Positions 17,010 to 24,800 of a DNA stretch of 64,000 nucleotides are shown here, piece by piece. The notes under the pieces are model-generated. The model saw nothing but the letters and a program-made list of their open reading frames with translations, was not told where the DNA came from and made no database searches. How positions within the stretch are numbered: position 1 is the stretch's first letter; each line of letters opens with the position of its first letter. Source of the DNA: Pseudodesulfovibrio sediminis (GTDB lineage: Bacteria > Desulfobacterota > Desulfovibrionia > Desulfovibrionales > Desulfovibrionaceae); the NCBI RefSeq assembly GCF_020886695.1, contig NZ_AP024485.1:62001-126000 (forward strand). Direction: 5' to 3'. The translations under genes and the position numbers were made by a program.

Positions 17010-17468
17010 ATGACTAACAATGAAGAGAAAAAAGGCCCAGGCCGCCCCACCAAAATGACTGAGATGACACTCAAGAAATTAGAGGAGGCTTTTGCTTTAG
17101 GGAGCACCGATGTCGAAGCCTGTCTTTATGCGGAGATCAGCCACACGACACTCTCTAATTATTGCAACGCTCACCCTGAATTTCTTGAGCGAAAACAGAC
17201 CCTCAAATTGAACCCTGTTCTTAAGGCCCGGAAGGTTGTCATGGATGACCTCGAGAAAGGAGACTCTAGTACCGCGAAATGGGTACTCGATAAACATGAA
17301 GGGAAAGCGAAGCAGAAGCATGAGGTGAGTGGCAACGTAGGCGGTGATACGACGGAAAGGGCTGGCCTTACGCCAGAGATGAAGGCAATGCTTGCAGATA
17401 TCTATTCGAACTCGGGAGGTAGTAGTGATGAGAAATGGGAGAAATATAAGGATGAGTTAACGAAATAA
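17010..17468 (+). CDS. Small terminase subunit-like HTH protein
   Basis: 152 residues. GRPTKMTEMTLKKLEEAF, then D-V-E-A-C-L-Y-A-E-I-S-H-T-T-L-S-N-Y, then an N-P-V-L-K-A-R-K helix and D-K-H-E-G-K-A-K-Q-K-H: the HTH plus helical layout of phage small terminases or TerS-like homeodomain proteins. In satellites such a protein redirects a helper phage's large terminase to the satellite genome. The ribosome binding site is TGGAG 9 bp upstream. Alternative: a transcription factor. HNH follows within 70 bp. Confidence 0.65.
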   Translation: MTNNEEKKGPGRPTKMTEMTLKKLEEAFALGSTDVEACLYAEISHTTLSNYCNAHPEFLERKQTLKLNPVLKARKVVMDDLEKGDSSTAKWVLDKHEGKAKQKHEVSGNVGGDTTERAGLTPEMKAMLADIYSNSGGSSDEKWEKYKDELTK

Positions 17469-17500
17469 CGCCAGGGTCGTTACACCTTGGCGTTATTTGA
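17464..17500 (+). terminator. Terminator overlapping the end of the terS-like gene
   Basis: AATAACGCCA pairs with TGGCGTTATT around an inner GGG/CCT region; the first arm contains the stop codon of the upstream gene. Symmetric enough to work in both directions. Confidence 0.6.
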
Positions 17501-17536
17501 GAAAAGTAGCCAGGGCGCCTGTCGCCAGGAAAGGCC

Positions 17537-17830
17537 GTGAATACACCGCTTATGGGTGAGGGGGGCGGAGGCCGGCGGCAACGTCATAAGCACAAGGTTG
17601 TTTGGGAGCAACGCAATGGCCCTCTGCCACCAGACCATGCGGTTCGATTTCTGGATGGTGACAAAGAAAACTGTGAAATTGATAATCTGATGATGTTCAA
17701 TCGAGCAGAGAACTTGCATCTCAACTTGATGGGATTCGATCAAGCGCCACCAGAGCTCAAAGAGTCAATCATTCTTCGCGCAAGGCTCATTGGAAAAATC
17801 GCCGAGAGAAAGGGGGAACTAGACGACTAG
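17537..17830 (+). CDS. HNH endonuclease
   Basis: 97 residues from a GTG start preceded by AGGAAAGG. Motif order HKVVWEQRNGPLPPDHAVRF, D-G-D-K-E-N-C-E-I-D-N-L, then R-A-E-N: the HNH (His-Asn-His/Asn) family found beside terminases in cos-packaging phages. It is short at the N terminus relative to phage HNH homologues, which often start with 30 extra residues. Metal-dependent DNA nicking at or near a cos site is the family role. Convergent with the repressor gene 15 bp downstream. Confidence 0.8.
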   Translation: MNTPLMGEGGGGRRQRHKHKVVWEQRNGPLPPDHAVRFLDGDKENCEIDNLMMFNRAENLHLNLMGFDQAPPELKESIILRARLIGKIAERKGELDD

Positions 17831-17845
17831 CATGCAACGCTTGTG

Positions 17846-18037
17846 CTACTCCTCAAAAAGATCTTTTACACGGCAGCCGAGGGCCGTAGCAATAGCAGCC
17901 AGGGTCCGTAGAGTGCAGGACTCTATTCGTGTATCCCTCGCTTTCTGAATAGTACGCTGAGAAACACCGGCATCATCAGCAAGACCTAAGATTGTTGCGC
18001 CCTTCTCCGTCATTACTTCTTTTACTTTGCTCTGCAT
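17846..18037 (-). CDS. XRE-family repressor
   Basis: 63 residues, a single HTH_3 domain: L-A-D-D-A-G-V-S-Q-R-T-I-Q-K-A-R then L-R-T-L-A-A-I-A-T-A-L-G-C. GAGGAG 6 bp upstream of the ATG. It faces divergently from 18142 with two near-perfect palindromic operators between, so it probably represses both its own promoter and the right-hand transcript. No protease domain is present, so induction would need an antirepressor. Confidence 0.85.
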   Translation of the reverse strand: MQSKVKEVMTEKGATILGLADDAGVSQRTIQKARDTRIESCTLRTLAAIATALGCRVKDLFEE

Positions 18038-18052
18038 ACGAACTCCTCTTTT

Positions 18053-18101
18053 GATACTTTAGTATCTTTTTGCTTGACCTAACACAAGATACTATAGTAT
18101 C
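18053..18101. promoter_or_regulatory. Two palindromic operators of the XRE repressor
   Basis: GATACTTTAGTATC at 18053-18066 and the perfect palindrome GATACTATAGTATC at 18088-18101, 35 bp apart start to start. A TTGACC -35-like box at 18074 lies between them, and the second operator overlaps the expected -10 of the rightward transcript. Confidence 0.8.
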
Positions 18102-18141
18102 AAATTGGTGCGAATGACGAAAAGAACAAAGGAGAAAGTTC

Positions 18142-18531
18142 ATGCTGCTCGACACCCACAAGATGAAGGCAATTGATGCTCGGAATAGTCGAGACTGGAA
18201 CCCGTCAGATTACGACTATGACCTGAATGTATTCGTATACCGAATCGTTTGGGTGAGTGATGGCCAGCCAGAAGAGGATGGCGACTTGATGACCTTCCAG
18301 GAAGTCGCGGTCTTTTTGGCAGGGCCTGGAATTGATGGCGAAGAAGAGCTTGCCTTGGCAGACGCCCAAGCTATTCTCTCCCATGGTGGGCGAGTCCATG
18401 TCGGCCCGGAAGACGATCAATATTCGATTATTCCATTGCAGGAGCCAATGGCCGAGGACCGTTGGGGTGAGATCATCCCTTTGCATGAAGCGCAAGGCGA
18501 TGAGGACTGTCAATTTCAATACAGTCGGTAG
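18142..18531 (+). CDS. Unknown acidic protein under repressor control
   Basis: 129 residues, pI very low (many Asp/Glu), starting MLLDTHKMKA with GGAGAAAG before the ATG. No family recognised. First gene on the right side of the divergent repressor control region, the place where satellites and prophages often keep Cro-like or antirepressor proteins; no HTH is visible here. Confidence 0.6.
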   Translation: MLLDTHKMKAIDARNSRDWNPSDYDYDLNVFVYRIVWVSDGQPEEDGDLMTFQEVAVFLAGPGIDGEEELALADAQAILSHGGRVHVGPEDDQYSIIPLQEPMAEDRWGEIIPLHEAQGDEDCQFQYSR

Positions 18532-18583
18532 TTTGGTGTAGACTTCTCAATAGGTGTAACCGGTTAATAAAGAGGAGATTGTT

Positions 18584-18958
18584 ATGAAAGATTCACTATT
18601 GCCAAAGAGTACTACTGTGGGTAAGTGCCGTGTCACTTTAAGCCGGGTAGAGCCGGATGAAACCTGGCAAGAATTGGATGAAACGCTTAAGGAGTATGTG
18701 CTGTTCAAGCAGCAGGTCGAGAGAGTTTTGAAGGAGTTTTCTTCAAGGCTAACAACGGTTACTGGGCCACTCTATATTAAGTCTTTACGGGCAATGGGGT
18801 GGTCTGAATGTTCTGGAACCTCTCCTGACTGGTTAATTGATGGATTCCACCAAGCTCATCATGAAAACCTTAAGGCTATTGAGAATGGCTTTGGCGGCTT
18901 ATGCACGGCGATACGGCAGGCTAGAACAATGGCTAGGTTATTAGGCCAGAGAAGATAA
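18584..18958 (+). CDS. Unknown small protein
   Basis: 124 residues, helical, charged, no membrane segment. AGAGGAGA 6 bp upstream of the ATG. Two Cys residues near the start and at residue 66, one W-S-E-C-S-G segment. Not recognised. It precedes a 477-bp non-coding stretch with strong RNA structure. Confidence 0.55.
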   Translation: MKDSLLPKSTTVGKCRVTLSRVEPDETWQELDETLKEYVLFKQQVERVLKEFSSRLTTVTGPLYIKSLRAMGWSECSGTSPDWLIDGFHQAHHENLKAIENGFGGLCTAIRQARTMARLLGQRR

Positions 18959-18960
18959 CG

Positions 18961-19440
18961 GTAGGAAAAGCCCATATATTGTCTCTTAACTTCGTGGTTA
19001 ACAGCCTTGCGCCTTCCTTGCTATGTGTGTTGACTGACACCAGTCTCAAGCGTAGATATATAGCATAGACATTGTGGGACCGATCCCCCCAGCGTCATCG
19101 ACGTATGGCTGGTCGGGCGTAACCACGAAGTCCAGGAATTGTTGGTTCGGAGCTGTTCACCGTTTCCTCAACTGCGTTGGGCTGCGAATTCTTCCAACAG
19201 TGACGAGTCGAATGTTAACCTGGAGGATAGGCCTCATTCGGCGAAACCGATGTCCGTGGACGCAAGGGCGTCCTTGCTGGTGTAAAACCACGGGCATCAC
19301 CAACCAGAGCGGGTACTACCCGAGCGACGTCCTTCCCGCCTCGTGAGGAGGTATGGGCAAGCGGGGTCACCGCCGGTTCTCGTGGCCGCTCTTCATAGAA
19401 CTCCGAGGTCATATAGATCTCGGAGTTTTGTTTTGCTAGG
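18961..19440 (+). ncRNA. Candidate large structured RNA (~450-480 nt)
   Basis: A GC-rich stretch with no supported ORF, in an otherwise AT-richer island. A perfect 12-bp long-range helix joins ACTTCGTGGTTA (18989-19000) to TAACCACGAAGT (19120-19131). Inside it are GACTG/CAGTC and CCAGC/GCTGG plus CCGA/TCGG pairings. Downstream hairpins include TCGG-CGAAA-CCGA, GGACGC-aag-GGCGTCC within CCGTGG/CCACGG, CGGGT-acta-CCCG, CCTC-gt-GAGG and GCGG/CCGC. It ends at a strong terminator (19399-19434). Large ornate RNAs such as GOLLD and ROOL occur in phages; no known class was recognised here, and no reverse transcriptase, TnpB or IscB is adjacent. Confidence 0.5.
19399..19434 (+). terminator. Terminator of the structured RNA
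   Basis: AACTCCGAG / CTCGGAGTT with an 11-nt loop followed by TTGTTTT. T tract only on the plus strand, so it orients the RNA. Confidence 0.85.
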
Positions 19441-19648
19441 TCAGGGATTCCAGTATTTGTTGGACCTTGAAATCAACCAGCTTGTCTTGATCGAAGAACT
19501 CATCGATTGACTCCCGATCATAGCGCCGGTGGCCTCCCTCCGTTCTGGCGGCATAGATCAAGCCTTCGTCGGCGTACTTGCGAAGGGTGTTTGGAGATAG
19601 GCCCGAGTAAGTTGCAGCTTCTTTGGTGCGTAACCAACGCTTTCTCAA
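19436..19648 (-). CDS. MerR-like HTH (excisionase/BldC-type) protein
   Basis: 70 residues from a TTG start (GGAG 6 bp upstream) that overlaps the preceding stop. Motifs WLRTKEAATYSGLSPNTLRK, then A-R-T-E-G-G-H-R-R-Y: a MerR-type winged HTH as in IS607 TnpA N-termini and excisionases, but no resolvase domain follows. It may regulate the neighbouring divergent cargo operon or act as a recombination directionality factor. Confidence 0.75.
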   Translation of the reverse strand: MRKRWLRTKEAATYSGLSPNTLRKYADEGLIYAARTEGGHRRYDRESIDEFFDQDKLVDFKVQQILESLT

Positions 19649-20346
19649 TTGATGCTCCAGTTTGAAATTTGGGGCTTCGTGTGCTGGAATTCATTGGTAA
19701 ACAAATTGACCATTAAAGCATGCGACAGGGCTTTAATGCTATTATCAACAGATATCTTTTCTTTACCTGCTTGCTCGAGAAAACTATCGATCTGTTGGTC
19801 GTCAGCACTATGAACTCGCAAATTCCATCCATTAATAAAAAGGTCGTTCTGGGCTTTGCATATGCGGTTGAACGAATTGTGTAATAGTTGGACAACTTGT
19901 TTAGGCTGGGTGGCTTTGACGAAAGGCCAAAATTTTCGGCCAGCAGTACGAATCCGCTCGCGAATGTCGCCCAACTCATTATTCAATTTTGCGACTTTAG
20001 TTAATGGTTTTCCCAGTTCTTTTTTAGGGGCTCGAAGCGCAGTGCGCATCTCATTGAATAAATGATTATATGTGCTTTTGTATTCTGACAACAGGTCTGT
20101 GTATTCGTATATGAGTTTTTTCTTGGCTTCGAATAGACCTAGCTCAGTCCGTAAATATGCTTCTCGTTCCCATGCTAGGTCGTTGTATGTGTTGGTGAGT
20201 TGCTGGCCAATGATTCCTGTGAGGATGAAGCCAATTACTACTATGCTTATCTTATCGTTCAGTCGTCTCCAGCACCATATGATCAATGAAACAATTAAAC
20301 ACCATACGGTTTTCAGCTTGTTCAGGAGTTGTGTTTTAGATGGCAT
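19645..20346 (-). CDS. Membrane protein with helical periplasmic/cytoplasmic domain
   Basis: 233 residues. Two hydrophobic segments lie at about residues 13-26 (VWCLIVSLIIWCW) and 33-49 (ISIVVIGFILTGIIGQQL); the remaining 180 residues are helical and charged, with coiled-coil character. GGGGGA ribosome binding site. First gene of a two-gene leftward unit, divergent from the radical SAM operon by 63 bp. Function not recognised; a membrane sensor or effector for the cargo module is possible. Confidence 0.65.
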   Translation of the reverse strand: MPSKTQLLNKLKTVWCLIVSLIIWCWRRLNDKISIVVIGFILTGIIGQQLTNTYNDLAWEREAYLRTELGLFEAKKKLIYEYTDLLSEYKSTYNHLFNEMRTALRAPKKELGKPLTKVAKLNNELGDIRERIRTAGRKFWPFVKATQPKQVVQLLHNSFNRICKAQNDLFINGWNLRVHSADDQQIDSFLEQAGKEKISVDNSIKALSHALMVNLFTNEFQHTKPQISNWSIN

Positions 20347-20390
20347 AAGTGTCCCCCTTGTCAGGGTGAAAGGTTCGTCTTTCTAATCAA

Positions 20391-20408
20391 CTAAGTCAGT
20401 TGCCTTAG
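20391..20408. promoter_or_regulatory. Small palindrome just before the radical SAM start
   Basis: CTAAG and CTTAG separated by 8 bp, abutting the ATG at 20410. No Shine-Dalgarno is visible before this start, so initiation may be leaderless or controlled here. Confidence 0.3.
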
Positions 20409-20409
20409 T

Positions 20410-21459
20410 ATGAGCAAGTTGTTTCATAATGTCCGATATAGTCCTACACAAACCGGCTCGATTGGAGTAAGGAGATTGGCAAATGAGCAAGATCTTATTC
20501 TGATAATATATAAAAATTTGAAGCGTATTGTGTCTGTTGAATGGAAAACTCGCCCGGGTCCTGATGGGTTACATCTGTATGATAGAGCTACTGGAACGAA
20601 TATCCTCTTTGATGAGGTCGAATGCCCCGAAGATTCTTGGGCGTTAGCTCCTCGCCAAGTCTCAATTGCTTTGACCAATTCATGCAATTTGTGCTGTCCT
20701 TTTTGCTATGCTCCGAAAGAGCCTGCTGAACTTGATTATCAGTGTTTATTGGGGTGGTTGGATGAATTGGATGCAAATGGGTGTCTTGGGGTTGGGTTTG
20801 GAGGCGGTGAGCCTCTTATGTTCAAAAAGCTCCCAACTCTTTGTGAATACATTAATGAGAGCACGAGCCTTGCCGTTACTTTTACTACCAATGCACACAT
20901 GCTTACTTCGTCCTTGGTTGATGCTCTAAAGGGGAAGGTTGCTTATTTGCGTGTCAGCATGGATGGCATCGGAGCGACATACGAGGGGCTTCGAGGAAAG
21001 TCCTTTGCATCCCTTTCTCGTCAATTTGAACTGGTCAAAGCCATTTCTCCGTTTGGCATTAATTATGTGGTTAATGCCCAGACTTTTCCTGAACTGGATG
21101 GTGCAATTTCTTTGGCCTCTGAGTTGGGGGCAACTGAGTTTCTTCTGTTGCCCGAGCAGCCTGTTCGAGGTCGTAGTGGGATTGATGAGGATGCCGTTGC
21201 AGGGCTTCAAAAATGGGTGAACTCATATGCTGGCCCTATTCGATTAAGTGTCAGTGAGGCGGGGGCAGAAGGCCTTCCTGTTTGCAATCCATTAGTGCAT
21301 GAGAAGGGATTGCGGTCATATGCTCACATTGATGCAACTGGCAGAGTGAAGCGTTCTTCGTTTGATTCGGAAGGAGCAAAAATTGACGCTGGTGGAGTTA
21401 TGCGGGCATTAAATAAGTTACAGCAGCTTACGGAGGATAGTCGTGAAGATTTGGCATGA
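20410..21459 (+). CDS. Radical SAM enzyme, first gene of cargo operon
   Basis: 349 residues. The cluster motif S-C-N-L-C-C-P-F-C-Y gives C92-x3-C96-x2-C99 for a SAM-bound [4Fe-4S] cluster, followed by GGGEP (residues 131-135) for SAM binding and a TIM-barrel-like body. About 90 residues precede the motif (a beta-rich segment with GSIGVRR), unusual for the family. No SPASM cysteines are seen at the C terminus. It does not look like a viperin, whose motif sits near the N terminus. The downstream gene is translationally coupled (17-bp overlap); the third gene is a nuclease-NACHT protein. Likely modifies a peptide, nucleotide or protein used by the module; substrate unknown. Confidence 0.85.
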   Translation: MSKLFHNVRYSPTQTGSIGVRRLANEQDLILIIYKNLKRIVSVEWKTRPGPDGLHLYDRATGTNILFDEVECPEDSWALAPRQVSIALTNSCNLCCPFCYAPKEPAELDYQCLLGWLDELDANGCLGVGFGGGEPLMFKKLPTLCEYINESTSLAVTFTTNAHMLTSSLVDALKGKVAYLRVSMDGIGATYEGLRGKSFASLSRQFELVKAISPFGINYVVNAQTFPELDGAISLASELGATEFLLLPEQPVRGRSGIDEDAVAGLQKWVNSYAGPIRLSVSEAGAEGLPVCNPLVHEKGLRSYAHIDATGRVKRSSFDSEGAKIDAGGVMRALNKLQQLTEDSREDLA

Positions 21460-21844
21460 AGTCGTTTCTGAGCATTCAATGAATCTCAGGATGATTGGTG
21501 TTTTTAAAGAGGTTCAAGACGCTGATAAAGCAAAAGATATAATCGATAAGTTTACTGAGTACGCCCTTGAAAATGAAGGTGATTTGAACGAATCGACAAG
21601 TCGCTACGGTAAACCTTTGCTTGATTTGATGGAAAAATTCAGAGTCTATTCGATTAGGCCGGGTGAGATGGAGCAGTTTATGTACAATGTGCATGTTGAT
21701 GTTGACGGCTCTAGCGTTGTCATTACCACTGATGAATCAGAAGTTTCGGCATTTATGAAGATTCTGATTGATATGGGGGCTAAGGTCGAAATCTATTCAG
21801 CTCATGACTACCCAGAAGCAACTGCTGATAATAATAGCGAGTAA
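21443..21844 (+). CDS. Small cargo-operon protein (DUF6375-like)
   Basis: 133 residues from a GTG start with GGAGG 6 bp upstream. The opening SEHSMNLRMIGVFKEV and D-A-D-K-A-K-D-I-I-D-K-F recall the uncharacterised DUF6375 family as I remember it; not verified. Predicted alpha/beta two-domain fold, ending in a Asn/Asp/Ser-rich tail. Overlaps the radical SAM gene, so it may be its substrate or a chaperone; the small-protein-beside-radical-SAM layout resembles peptide-maturation gene pairs. Confidence 0.6.
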   Translation: MKIWHEVVSEHSMNLRMIGVFKEVQDADKAKDIIDKFTEYALENEGDLNESTSRYGKPLLDLMEKFRVYSIRPGEMEQFMYNVHVDVDGSSVVITTDESEVSAFMKILIDMGAKVEIYSAHDYPEATADNNSE

Positions 21845-21858
21845 GAAGCGAGAGAAAC

Positions 21859-24800
21859 GTGCCTCCAGTTAATTGGACAATTTTCGAGGGTCTTCCCGGC
21901 GCAGCTACAGATAATTTTGAATACCTGTGCAGGGCGTTAGTTCGTCGTCACTACAATAAGCATGGCAGTTTTCAAGGGCTTTCCAATCAGCCAGGAATAG
22001 AATTCCATCTGAACATTCATTCAGATTGCCCTCTCGGTGAAGTTGGACGATGGTATGGTTGGCAGTGCAAGTGGTATGAGTTGCCAAGCGGTAGAGCTCT
22101 TGGGACAACCCGGCGCAAAACTATTGAAGAGGCCATCCTGAAAACGCAGGAGATTCTGCCTGAGCTAACGGACTGGGTGCTCTGGACTCGGCATACCCTT
22201 ACACGAGGGGACCAGAAATGGTTTTATGGCATTGAGACCGATATGAAGCTTCATCTATGGACAAAGGATGAAGTGGAAGAGCATTTAAGTGGCCCCGCCG
22301 AAATTCTTCGAGGAACCTACTTTGGAGAACTGGTACTCACACCCGATGCGCTAGCTCAAATGCATGCTGGTGCAATTGCTCCAATTCGTCAGCGTTGGAT
22401 TCCAGAGGTTCATCAGACCTTAGATGCTGAGGAGCAAATCCGTCTTTCTTTAGGGGCTGTCGAGGCCTGGGCGGAGTTGAAAGATATTCCCGAGCAGATC
22501 AATGAGGCGGTCCAAGCCCTAGATGATTTGTCCTCGATAATTCCTGATGGGATGTCTGAGAGGGTTGATAGTATTCGGTCTGCTGCATCAGGGTATTCGC
22601 AATTGATGTCGGATATTCATGCGGCTCTAGAGGGCGGTGATTATGATGTAGCGTTTCAGTTGGTAGATAAGGGAATTTCTTTTGACAAAGAATGGAAGAA
22701 AACACTCCGTCAATTACGAATTTTCAAGAATCAAGCTGCATTATATCTTACCAATGTGCTTGCCTCATTTGGCGACGTTTTAGCTGCCTTGAGGGTGCTC
22801 TCCGAAGTGCTTCGACAAGGAATGATTGCGGTTCTTGCTGATGCTGGTTGCGGGAAGACTCAGATGTCCGCTCAGTTAACGTCGCCAACTGAAGATAGAG
22901 GTGCTGGTATACTGCTTCATGGCCGGGAGTTGAGTGCTCGAGACCGGTTGGATGATTTGGCGAGAACGGTTGTAATACAAGGGCGTCCCGTTGAGACTTT
23001 TGAATCTCTCATTGCGGCACTCGATGCTGCTGGCGAGCGATCAGGGCGTAGGCTTCCCTTAATTATTGATGGCTTGAATGAAGCTGAAGACCCCAGACAA
23101 TGGAAGGCATACCTTGAATCACTTAGGGTTATTCTGGAGAATTATCCCTATGTGCTTCTGGTCGTTACGCTTAGGTCTGAGTTTGCTCCAGAGTCTCTTC
23201 CTGATGATATCCAGCAATTTGATATACCTGGCTTTCGGGGCCACTTGGTTGAGGCAGCAAGAGCTTATTTCCATTACTACAAGATCGACATTGGCGATGC
23301 CGAGTTACCGATAGAATTACTCAACCATCCGCTTAAGATGCGTCTCTTTTGCGAGGTGACCAACCCTGAGCGCAAAAAGACCGTTGGCGTCGAGGCCATG
23401 CCTGGGTCTTTGACAAATTTATTTGAAAAATATCTTGATCAAATTGCAGATCGTATAGCCCAACTCGCCCCGTCGTCTTGTCGCTACTATGCATCAGACA
23501 TCCTCTCGGCATTGAATGCTACAGGGTATACCCTTTGGTCTGAAAATATTCGAAGTGTCGAGTTGAATAGATTGCGTCAAATATTAGGGGATGCTCAAAG
23601 AAATTGGGACCAAAGCCTTGTACGTGCTCTTGAACATGAAGGCGTGTTTTATCGTGTGCCCGGGAGCACTCCTGGAGTTTCTGAGATAAGTATCAACTAT
23701 GATGCATTAGCTGGGCACATCGTTGCAGACTCATTGCTCTCTCAGCATGGAGGAGCAAGTTTTGGAGATTGGTTGAAAGAAGAGCCACAGGCTTCTTTGC
23801 TTTTTGGCTCAATGGGCGAAAGGCATACCCTCTCTGGCGATATTTTGGTGGCGTTGGTTGGTCTTGTTCCGTGCCGAATGTATCGGCAGCAGTTTTGGTC
23901 ACTCCTTGATGGGCAGGCCCGAGAACGGGCCTTATATCTTTCTGCCTGGTTGTCTCCCGAGCAACTCGATTCAGAAACAGTGAAGCTGCTTGGTGAAATG
24001 GTTAAGCAAGAGCCTGACTATTATGGCAGAGATTTGCTTAGCCTGTTGATTGCCACACGTGCTGCTAAAAACCATCCCTTGGACGCTACCTTCCTGGATA
24101 ACATACTGCGCTCAATGACCGTCGTTGAGCGAGATGTGAGATGGACCCAGTGGATTAGACGTTCTGCCGATGATCGAAAAGAGGACATATTACGTATCGA
24201 AGATCGGTGGAAGACGAGTGGATTAAGAAGGCGTGAAGACTCTTTGCGTGCGCTTTGGTTGCAGTGGGTATTAACCGCAACGAATCGTACGTTACGAGAT
24301 CATGCTACACGTGCTTTGTTTTGGTATGGCACTAATGCTCCAGCTGAATTGTTTGAGCAAACGTTGTCTTCCCTGTCGATTAATGACCCATATGTGCCAG
24401 AGAGACTGCTTGCTGCATCGTATGGGGTTGCAATGGCTCTATGGGCTGATAGTGAGGCGCAAGTCCTCCACCTTGCATTACCAGATTTTGCTAATTCATT
24501 GGTTGAAAAACTGTTTGAACCGGGTGCTCCAAACGCAACCAGGCACGTCTTGATAAAAGAATACGCCCTTGGGCTCATTCAGCTAGCTCAGAAGATTTCT
24601 CCAGCATGTATCCCAGAAGAGAAGAAAGGGTTACTACAGCCTCCGTTTGACCAAATACCAGAGGGTTTTCCAGAGGTTGAAGACATAGACGACTCTGTCA
24701 CTGAGATTGCAAAAAGTGCGATCAGAATGGATTTTGGTAACTATACCCTAGGTCGCTTAATCCCTGAGAGAGGGAACTATGATTACGACAACGATACCTA

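Noticed and set aside
19074..19412. Short ORFs on both strands (19074-19346 plus, 19215-19412 minus) in the structured region
   Set aside because: No ribosome binding site, biased composition matching the hairpins; the RNA interpretation explains the region better.
18961..19440. Retron, group II intron or TnpB/IscB guide RNA
   Set aside because: No reverse transcriptase, TnpB or IscB nearby and no recognisable group II domain V or tmRNA/RNase P signatures.
20410..21459. Prokaryotic viperin (pVip)
   Set aside because: The cysteine motif is about 90 residues in and the gene context differs; viperins place the motif close to the start and have a conserved C-terminal segment not seen here.
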